Positions 57,918 through 64,000 of a stretch of DNA of 64,000 nt are shown here, piece after piece (position 1 is the stretch's first letter; every line of letters begins with the position of its first letter). The notes beneath the pieces were generated by a model, which was given only the letters and a program-made list of their open reading frames with translations, ran no database searches and was not told the origin of the DNA. Made by a program: the position numbers and the translations under genes. This stretch comes from Aurantiacibacter xanthus (GTDB lineage: Bacteria > Pseudomonadota > Alphaproteobacteria > Sphingomonadales > Sphingomonadaceae): the NCBI RefSeq assembly GCF_003584015.1, contig NZ_QXFM01000073.1, positions 1 to 64,000 on the forward strand, in the 5' to 3' direction.

Positions 57918-60215
57918 TCAGTTGGTGAAGGTCACGGGGCCGACCGTGCAGTCGCAGCGCCGGGGGCCGTTGCGGTCGTCAACCTGCGGGCGACCGATCA
58001 GCGCTTCGCCGGCCAGACTGCCGACCACCCGATCGATGACCACTTCATCGACCTGTTCACCATCGACCGTCATCGACAGCAACACGCCTTGGGCCTGCGG
58101 GGTAAAGCCGACCGCGATGCGGTGCGTCCCGGCAGGTAGGGCAACCGGGCTACGCAGGATACGCCGTTCCTGGGCGCGGCCGCTGGGGTTGTAGATGAAC
58201 TGCGGGAAGCCGTCCTCAAGCGACAACGCCCAGCCGGAGAACTTGCCCCCCTGAACCGCAATCGGCCCGCTGTCACCTTGGCCGCCGACCGTGATTTCGG
58301 CATCGGCCTGCCAGGTGTTGGTCATGATGGGGAATGCTCGTGCGGGGTAGCGGAAGTCGCTTGGGTAATAGGTGTGCGACGCGCCCTGCTGCACCCCTGT
58401 GGGACGGTACTTGGGATCGATGCGTCCGAAGAAGTCCGCCGACAGCGGGTAGATGTTGTACCGCTCCGCGGCACTGTCGAAGTCGAGCTGCAACTCTTCG
58501 AGCTTTTCCGGATACTGGCTCGAAACGTCGCGCACCTGGGTGTAGTCCTCATTGAGGTTATAAAGCTCCCAGGGTGTCTGGTACGGGTCGGTCTTGTTGG
58601 CCTCCCACGGCTTCCAGTTGACGCTTGTCGAAGCGAGCCAGCCGTCCTTGTAGTAGGCACGGCTGCCGAGCATCTCGAAATACTGCTCGCGATGCCGGGC
58701 CGGAGCATCTGCATCGTCAAAGGTATAGGCGAACGAAATGCCGTCAATCGGCTGTTGGGCAACACCGTCCACCTCTTCCGGCGGGGTGATGCCGATGGCT
58801 TCGTAGATGGTGGGCGCGATGTCGATAACATGGGTGAACTGGGTGCGCAGCGTGCCGCCATCCGTGATCCGGTCGGGCCAGGAAACCACCATGCCATCAA
58901 GCTGACCGCCGAGCTTCGAGGCCACTGTCTTGCCCCACGGGAACGGGGTGTTGAGCGCCAGGCCCCAGCCCACTGGATAGTCGCCGAACGTGTCTTCCCC
59001 GCCCAGCTCATCGAACTGGGCGAGCATCTCCTCTTCCGTCATGACAACACCGGCAAACTGGGAATAGGTGTTGGTGCTGCCATGCAGATCGTGCAGCGCC
59101 GCGCCGTTGTCGCCCTGCACATAGATAATCAGAGTGTTATCGAGTTCGCCGATTTCCTTCAGCCGGTCGAGCACGCGTCCGAACTGATAGTCCATGAAGG
59201 CGAGCTGGCCGGCGGCCACTTCCATCATCCGCGCGTAAAGGCGCTTCTGGTCGCTGGTGAGTGTGTTCCAGCGCGGAACGTCCTCGGTCATTTCGGGCAT
59301 TTGCGCCGTCTGCGGGATCAGCCCCATTTCCTTTTGCCGGGCGAATATCTGCCGTTGCAGTTCATCCCAGCCCATGTCGAACTGGCCTGCAAACTTGTCG
59401 ATCCATTCGCGCGGGGCCTGCTGCGGGCCGTGCACCGTGCCGGGCGCGTAGTACATGAAGAACGGCTTGTCGGGCGCGGTCCCGTGCTGGGCACTGAGCC
59501 AGCCGAGCATGTGATCGACCAGATCGCGGTCGAAGATATAGTCCTCATCGTTGGGATCGCGCCGCACGAAATTGATGTTTTCGAGCAGCGGCGGATTGAA
59601 CTGGTCGGTCCCGGCGGCGTTGAAGCCATAGAAGTAGTTGAAGCCCCACCCGATCGGCCAGTTTTCGAACGACCCCATCGGCCCCAGGTCCCAGTCGGGT
59701 GTGTTGTGGTTCTTGCCGAAGAAGCCGGTGTCATAGCCATTGTCGCGCAAGACCCGCCCCAGCGTGGCTGCGCTCTTCGGAATGACCGAGGTATAGCCGG
59801 GGGCATCGATCGAGACATTGCTGATTGAGCCGTTCCCGACCGCGTGATGGTTGCGCCCGGTGAGCAGCGCTGCGCGGCTGGGCGAGCACATCGCCGTGGT
59901 GTGCAACTGGGTGTACTGGAGACCTTCTCGCGCCAGCCGGTCAAAGTTCGGCATGGCCACCGGTCCGCCAAAGGATGCTGCCGCCGAATAGCCCACGTCG
60001 TCGGTCATCACCACCAGGATGTTGGGCGCACCTTCCGGTGCTTCCGGGCGTGCCGGATAGTGTTGCCACTGTCCGTTCTCGGCGACAGGCGGCTCCTGCG
60101 CAGACTGGTTCTGAGCATAGGATGCTGGACTGGCCAGTGCCGCCGCGGCAACCGCGATTGCGGTCATCGCCGTTCCTCTTAGGCCTTTCTTGCCATATTT
60201 GCCAGATCTACCCAT
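57918..60215 (-). CDS. Arylsulfatase (Cys-type sulfatase), exported
   Basis: A 765-residue sulfatase: signal peptide (TAIAVAAAALASPASYAQ), metal-binding Asp72-Asp73 (VVMTDDVG), the formylglycine site C110-S-P-S-R114 followed by AALLTG, GKNHNTPDWDLGP, and the later YVQGDNGA region. The Cys-type site needs FGE activation. It hydrolyses sulfate esters, probably in the periplasm, and is much longer than many (C-terminal beta-rich extension from about 600). ATG 60215 follows AGGAGGATGTA. It shares the strand with the GMC oxidoreductase upstream but is about 93 bp away. Confidence 0.93.
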   Translation of the reverse strand: MGRSGKYGKKGLRGTAMTAIAVAAAALASPASYAQNQSAQEPPVAENGQWQHYPARPEAPEGAPNILVVMTDDVGYSAAASFGGPVAMPNFDRLAREGLQYTQLHTTAMCSPSRAALLTGRNHHAVGNGSISNVSIDAPGYTSVIPKSAATLGRVLRDNGYDTGFFGKNHNTPDWDLGPMGSFENWPIGWGFNYFYGFNAAGTDQFNPPLLENINFVRRDPNDEDYIFDRDLVDHMLGWLSAQHGTAPDKPFFMYYAPGTVHGPQQAPREWIDKFAGQFDMGWDELQRQIFARQKEMGLIPQTAQMPEMTEDVPRWNTLTSDQKRLYARMMEVAAGQLAFMDYQFGRVLDRLKEIGELDNTLIIYVQGDNGAALHDLHGSTNTYSQFAGVVMTEEEMLAQFDELGGEDTFGDYPVGWGLALNTPFPWGKTVASKLGGQLDGMVVSWPDRITDGGTLRTQFTHVIDIAPTIYEAIGITPPEEVDGVAQQPIDGISFAYTFDDADAPARHREQYFEMLGSRAYYKDGWLASTSVNWKPWEANKTDPYQTPWELYNLNEDYTQVRDVSSQYPEKLEELQLDFDSAAERYNIYPLSADFFGRIDPKYRPTGVQQGASHTYYPSDFRYPARAFPIMTNTWQADAEITVGGQGDSGPIAVQGGKFSGWALSLEDGFPQFIYNPSGRAQERRILRSPVALPAGTHRIAVGFTPQAQGVLLSMTVDGEQVDEVVIDRVVGSLAGEALIGRPQVDDRNGPRRCDCTVGPVTFTN

Positions 60216-60308
60216 TACATCCTCCTGTGTTCTGTCGACTGCATTGTTCTGGCTGACTCCGCCTTTTTGCGGTTGGCCAGCGATATCGGTGCGATCCCCG
60301 CGTTGTCG

Positions 60309-61922
60309 TCACGTTCTCTTGCGAATGAGGTCCGCCGCCTTTTCCGCCACCATCATGACGGGCAAGTTCGTATTTCCGCCGGGAAGCAGCGGAAAGACCG
60401 AGGCATCGATGACTCTGAGGCCGCGCACGCCCCGGACCTTCAGCGCACCATCCACAACCGCCTGGCTGTCGCTCCCCATCCGGCAGGTGCCCGATGGGTG
60501 ATAGGCGGTGGCCCCGGTGTTGCGCACGTGGTCGAGAATGGCCTCGTCGCTTTCGGGCTCCTCAGGCCGCGTCATCGCGCCGGTGACCTCGGCCAGAGCC
60601 GGCTGGCGGACCAGCTCGCGCAAGGTGCGATACCCGTGGATCATCTCGGCCCGGTCATGCGGATCGGACAGCAGGTTGAACGCGATGGCCGGGTGGTCGG
60701 CGGCATGCGGCGTCTTGAGGCTCAGCTTCCCCCGGCTGCGCGGATAATTCAGCGACCACATCGCGCCGAGCCGCGCGCCAAAACGCTTCTTCACGCCCGG
60801 AAACCACACCTGCGTTTCCATCGCCAGCGGCACCAGCAGGAAGTGCAGGTTCACTTCCGGGTTGCCCGCATGGCTGGCGACATTGGCGGAAATGGCCAGC
60901 GGCGGAGCGCCGACAATGCCCTTTCCGCGCACGCTCCAGTTCAGCAGCGAACGCGCGAGACGGTCAGCCCGGACCTCTTCCTCGAAGGCCCAGCGCCGGT
61001 CGAGGGCGAATTCCATCGCCGCACCGGGATGGTCTTGTAGATTGGCGCCGACCTGCGGACTGTCCACCAGCGTTTCGATGCCGAGCGCCTGCAAATCCCG
61101 CCCCGCGCCGACCCCTGACAGCATCAGCAACTGGGGTGAATTGATCGCTCCGCTCGACAGGATCACCTCACCATCGGCATAGCAGCGCCGCTCCTGCCCA
61201 TCGTGCCGATAGACGACGCCTTTGGCCTCTCCCCCTTCGATAAGGACTTTCTGCACTTCAGCCCGGATTCTCACCGTCAGGTTGGTGCGATTCATGGCCG
61301 GCTTCAGATAGGCGAGCGCTGCGCTTGCCCGGCGACCACGGCGGGTGATCGTGAAATCGGGCATGCCGAAGCCATCGGGCTGCTCGCCATTGAAGTCGTC
61401 AGTGATGGGAAAGCCCATCGACCGGGCTGCCGCCGTGGCTCTGGCAAACAGTGGGCTGGGCGCCGGGTGCGGTTGTACCGAGACCGGCCCATTGCCTCCA
61501 TGCAGCGCGCTCTCGCCGCGCCAGTGGCTTTCCAGCTTGCGGAAAAACGGCAACACATCGTCGTAGCCCCAGCCTGGCAGCCCCTGATCGCGCCACCGGT
61601 CATAGTCGCTGGGCTGGCCGCGAATGGCCATCATGCCGTTGAGCGAGGAGGTTCCGCCAAGCATCTTGCCACGCGCAACCTGCAACTGCCGCCCATTAAG
61701 CTCCGGCTCAGGCTCGGACAGGAAGCCCCAGGTTATCTCGGGATTTGGCCACAGCTTCGAAACGGCCAGCGGCATCGCCACGTCGACCCGCTCGCCATCG
61801 CCGCCCGCTTCTAGCAGCAGCACGCGCGACGTGCCGTCTTCGCTCAGCCGGTTGGCCAGCACACAGCCCGCCGAACCCGCGCCGACCACGATAAAATCGA
61901 AATGTTCGCTATCCATGCTCAT
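60309..61922 (-). CDS. GMC-family FAD-dependent oxidoreductase (choline dehydrogenase-like), 2
   Basis: A 537-residue flavoprotein with VVGAGSAGCVLA, the first GMC signature GKMLGGTSSLNGM, the second SSGAINSPQLLMLSGVG, and the C-terminal catalytic His region (YHPSGTCRMG) and Asn (PGGNTNLPVMM). It oxidises alcohols, as does the related gene at 2814. It starts in the ATGA overlapping the DUF3237 gene stop (an ATG at 61916 is an alternative). Part of a tight unit with two DUF3237 genes and an aldehyde dehydrogenase. Confidence 0.92.
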   Translation of the reverse strand: MSMDSEHFDFIVVGAGSAGCVLANRLSEDGTSRVLLLEAGGDGERVDVAMPLAVSKLWPNPEITWGFLSEPEPELNGRQLQVARGKMLGGTSSLNGMMAIRGQPSDYDRWRDQGLPGWGYDDVLPFFRKLESHWRGESALHGGNGPVSVQPHPAPSPLFARATAAARSMGFPITDDFNGEQPDGFGMPDFTITRRGRRASAALAYLKPAMNRTNLTVRIRAEVQKVLIEGGEAKGVVYRHDGQERRCYADGEVILSSGAINSPQLLMLSGVGAGRDLQALGIETLVDSPQVGANLQDHPGAAMEFALDRRWAFEEEVRADRLARSLLNWSVRGKGIVGAPPLAISANVASHAGNPEVNLHFLLVPLAMETQVWFPGVKKRFGARLGAMWSLNYPRSRGKLSLKTPHAADHPAIAFNLLSDPHDRAEMIHGYRTLRELVRQPALAEVTGAMTRPEEPESDEAILDHVRNTGATAYHPSGTCRMGSDSQAVVDGALKVRGVRGLRVIDASVFPLLPGGNTNLPVMMVAEKAADLIRKRT

Positions 61923-62374
61923 ACGACTTTCCAGTAGCGGAAGACGGACCCGGTGGGATTGCGTCGCCCGACCCCGACGAAGATCGTCCGGTTGAGCCAG
62001 TCATAGGGGCCCTCGGGCGCTTCGAAGCGGGGCGTCATGCGCATGTAGTAGCTGTGCGGATCGACCTGTTCTCCTGCCAGCAATTGCCGCACCACTTCGG
62101 GCGGGGCATGGCGCACGCCTGCGCTGCGCTTGAGGATTGTAGTGCCGTCATCGGTCTGCAGCAGATATTGCGATTCGAACCGGCCCCCGCCATCGGCGCG
62201 CACCAGCGGGAAATCGCCACCGCTCTTGGGCACGATGATGCCCGACAGGCCATCGATCCCGGCAAAGGTGCCGCCTTCGATAAGCACCGCACCGCGGGTA
62301 TAGTCCTCGGCGATATGCATATGCATGCGCGCACCGAGCGAGACACGGATTTCCAGAGCAAATTCGAGTTTCAT
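61919..62374 (-). CDS. DUF3237 family protein
   Basis: A 151-residue protein with the DUF3237 layout: KLEFALEIRVSLG, TRGAVLIEGGTFAGIDGLSGIIVPKSGGDFPLV, SQYLLQTDDGTTILKRSAGVR, YMRMTPRFEAPEGPYDWLNRTIFVGVGRR. It closely resembles the protein at 5783-6313. Coupled to the GMC gene by a 4-bp overlap and 12 bp from the next DUF3237 gene. Activity unknown. Confidence 0.88.
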   Translation of the reverse strand: MKLEFALEIRVSLGARMHMHIAEDYTRGAVLIEGGTFAGIDGLSGIIVPKSGGDFPLVRADGGGRFESQYLLQTDDGTTILKRSAGVRHAPPEVVRQLLAGEQVDPHSYYMRMTPRFEAPEGPYDWLNRTIFVGVGRRNPTGSVFRYWKVV

Positions 62375-62386
62375 AACTAAAGGCCC

Positions 62387-62821
62387 TCAAACGATCTGGG
62401 CAATGGACAAGACATCAGAGCCACGCTCGCGCTCGGCGACAAAGGCTCGGGTCGCAAGCCAGGCATGAGGGCTGGCCTCATCCGCTTCGAACACGAGAGT
62501 GAGGCGAATGCCGTCGAAGGCGTTCTTTGCGCAGGCATTGCCGGTGCCGATGATGCGGATGATCGCACCGTCATCGCTGCGGATCACATAGACCGTCTCG
62601 ATCGTGGTCACCTGATCCATGCGGGTGAGGCAGGTCTCGCTGCCGGAAACGACGCGCCCGTTGAGGCGCGCGCCGGAGATGGTGCCTCCCGTTACAGTGC
62701 GCATCGAACGCAGCCCGCCGGTTGCCAGCCGCCCCAGTTCCATCGGCTCGCCAAACTGTTGCTCGAGGTGAAAAGCGAGCTCCAGACCGGGCGAGGGCAT
62801 GTCTTCGTGATCGTGTTGCAT
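62387..62821 (-). CDS. DUF3237-like protein
   Basis: A 144-residue protein with a divergent DUF3237 pattern: GLELAFHLEQQFGEPMELGRLATGGLRSMRTVTGGTISGARLNGRVVSGSETCL, VYVIRSDDGAIIRIIGTGN, and SPHAWLATRAFVAERERG. The His-rich start (MQHDHED) could bind metal, by inference. It lies 15 bp after the aldehyde dehydrogenase stop and 12 bp before the second DUF3237 gene. Tandem, unequal DUF3237 genes suggest a heteromer or two steps. Confidence 0.8.
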   Translation of the reverse strand: MQHDHEDMPSPGLELAFHLEQQFGEPMELGRLATGGLRSMRTVTGGTISGARLNGRVVSGSETCLTRMDQVTTIETVYVIRSDDGAIIRIIGTGNACAKNAFDGIRLTLVFEADEASPHAWLATRAFVAERERGSDVLSIAQIV

Positions 62822-62836
62822 GATGGTGCCCTTGTC

Positions 62837-64000
62837 CTAGATCGCCACGGTCACGGCTTTGAGCTCGGTATAGGCTTCGATACCGGCCCGGCCATTCTCG
62901 CGCCCGCTGCCCGACTGACCCACGCCGCCCGAGGGCAGGACAAAGTCGTTCCCGCCCGCCGTATTCACCCTGACGGTGCCCGCCCGCAGGCGCTTGGTCA
63001 GGCCCAGCGCATCGCTGACATTGCGGGTCCAGACATAGGCGGCGAGCCCATAGTCGCTGTCGTTGGCGAGATCGGCGATTTCGTCGAGATCGAGCGTGTC
63101 GAAGGGCATGGTGACCAGCACCGGCCCGAAAATCTCCTCGCGCACCGCCTGCGCACTCGGGTCGAGGCCGGTCAGCACGGTTGGCGGCACGAAGTAGCCC
63201 TTGCCGCCCGGGCGCTCGCCGCCGATGGCGCAGCGGGCGCCATCGGCACGGGCCTGATCGATGTAGCCGAAGATCTTGTCGCGCTGCGCCTCGCTGATGA
63301 CCGGGCCGAGCGTGGTTGCCGGATCGCTCGGTTGCCCCATGGCAAGGCCGCGCGCGAGGTCTGCGACCTTCGCGGTCACCTCGTCGATCACGGCGCTGTG
63401 CACCAGCAGCCGCGAACCGGCCGAGCAGGTCTGGCCGGAATTGAAGAAAATCCCCATGGCAATGCCGCGCGCAGCTGCATCGAGATCGGCGTCGGGCAGC
63501 ACAATCACCGGCGATTTGCCGCCAAGTTCGACGGTTACGCGCTTCACATGGGCCGCTGCATCGCGCAGCACGGTCCGGCCGGTGGCAGTGGAGCCGGTGA
63601 AAGATATCTTCGCTACATCGCGGTGCGCGACGAGAGCCGCGCCCGCTTCGGCACCAAGCCCCGGAACGATGTTGATCATCCCTGCGGGAAAGCCGCATTC
63701 GTCGATCAGTTCGGCAAGGCGCAAGGCTGACACCGAAGTTTGCTCCGCTGGCTTGAGCACCACCGCGCACCCGGCTGCCAGCGCCGGTCCGATCTTCATC
63801 GCTGCCCCCATCAGCGGGTAGTTCCAGGGGATAATCTGCCCCACTACGCCGACCGGTTCGCGCAGGGTGGCGGCATACCAGTCGCCGGGGACCGACAGTT
63901 CCATCGTTTCGCCGGCAAGCTTGGTGGCCCAGCCGGCAAAGTAGCGCAAACCCGCCGCCGACTGGCGCACGTCGAGATTGCGCACATTGGTGATCGGCTT
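62837..64000 (-). CDS. Aldehyde dehydrogenase (ALDH superfamily), 3, N-terminus outside window
   Basis: The 387 residues in the window run from KPITNVRNLDV (the frame is open to the right edge; GTG 63985 is not taken as a start) to the stop. They carry IPWNYPLMG (catalytic Asn), KPAEQTS, FTGSTATGRT, catalytic Glu in VTVELGGKSP, catalytic Cys in SGQTCSAGSR and EEIFGPVLVT. About 100 N-terminal residues are missing. It resembles betaine or phenylacetaldehyde dehydrogenases and would oxidise an aldehyde made by the GMC enzyme 0.9 kb downstream in the same unit. Confidence 0.93.
   Translation of the reverse strand, partial: KPITNVRNLDVRQSAAGLRYFAGWATKLAGETMELSVPGDWYAATLREPVGVVGQIIPWNYPLMGAAMKIGPALAAGCAVVLKPAEQTSVSALRLAELIDECGFPAGMINIVPGLGAEAGAALVAHRDVAKISFTGSTATGRTVLRDAAAHVKRVTVELGGKSPVIVLPDADLDAAARGIAMGIFFNSGQTCSAGSRLLVHSAVIDEVTAKVADLARGLAMGQPSDPATTLGPVISEAQRDKIFGYIDQARADGARCAIGGERPGGKGYFVPPTVLTGLDPSAQAVREEIFGPVLVTMPFDTLDLDEIADLANDSDYGLAAYVWTRNVSDALGLTKRLRAGTVRVNTAGGNDFVLPSGGVGQSGSGRENGRAGIEAYTELKAVTVAI

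Noticed and set aside
1-64000. tRNA, rRNA or riboswitch genes
   Set aside because: Intergenic stretches were read for cloverleaf arms and known leader motifs and none was convincing; a covariance-model search would be needed to exclude weak ones.

Overview
The window looks like the chromosome of a GC-rich alphaproteobacterium of the order Sphingomonadales, most likely Erythrobacteraceae or Novosphingobium-like. The reasons are the gene families (large TonB-dependent receptors, lignostilbene/carotenoid oxygenases, many SnoaL-like and DUF3237 proteins), the very GC-rich codon use with long shadow reading frames, the frequent GGAGAGA ribosome sites, and two families of dispersed palindromic intergenic repeats, one built around CTTCGACAAGCTCAG and one around CCCCTCCCC...GGGGAGGGG. 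No tRNA, rRNA, integrase, transposase or CRISPR array was seen. These assignments were made by reading the sequence, not by database search.

Positions 1-31.4 kb hold a large oxidative catabolic island: an IclR regulator with a MetE-like methyltransferase, a GMC oxidoreductase, short-chain dehydrogenases, two lignostilbene/carotenoid-type dioxygenases, a p-cresol methylhydroxylase/vanillyl-alcohol-oxidase-like flavoprotein with its own cytochrome c and a Tat-exported partner, a tannase/feruloyl esterase, a PQQ-cytochrome c alcohol dehydrogenase, two aldehyde dehydrogenases, a zinc alcohol dehydrogenase, an alpha/beta hydrolase, an aromatic-acid type MFS transporter, a TonB receptor and six NTF2-like proteins. 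The likely theme is stepwise oxidation of plant or lignin-derived phenolic (perhaps dimeric) compounds; the substrate is inferred. Four divergent promoter regions in this island share the palindrome TAAC-N4-GTTA, which predicts one regulon, with the MarR-type gene beside one site as the best regulator candidate. The same chemistry reappears at the right end (60.3-64 kb): aldehyde dehydrogenase, two DUF3237 proteins, a GMC oxidoreductase, and a neighbouring sulfatase. An IF-1 gene (infA) sits inside the island at 22.0 kb.

Positions 31.5-44.2 kb hold polyphosphate genes (ppk1 and a Ppx/GppA phosphatase, overlapping) downstream of a compact VirB-type secretion operon (virB1-2-3-4-6-9-10-11) with no virB5, virB7, virB8 or virD4. 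At 44.2-48.9 kb a beta-helix-like lipoprotein and a TonB receptor follow a promoter with a good Pho-box match. At 49-52.4 kb lie a PhoB-like regulator with a degenerate receiver domain and an exported caspase-like protease with five PPC-like repeats and an EF-hand. At 52.7-57.8 kb a two-component system precedes a beta-carbonic anhydrase / SulP transporter / beta-carbonic anhydrase operon, a likely CO2/bicarbonate handling unit.

The most notable observations are the four-site palindrome regulon, a repeat element inserted in frame in the signal peptide of the PQQ dehydrogenase, the exported metacaspase, the carbonic anhydrase-SulP-carbonic anhydrase operon, and the VirB8-less secretion operon.
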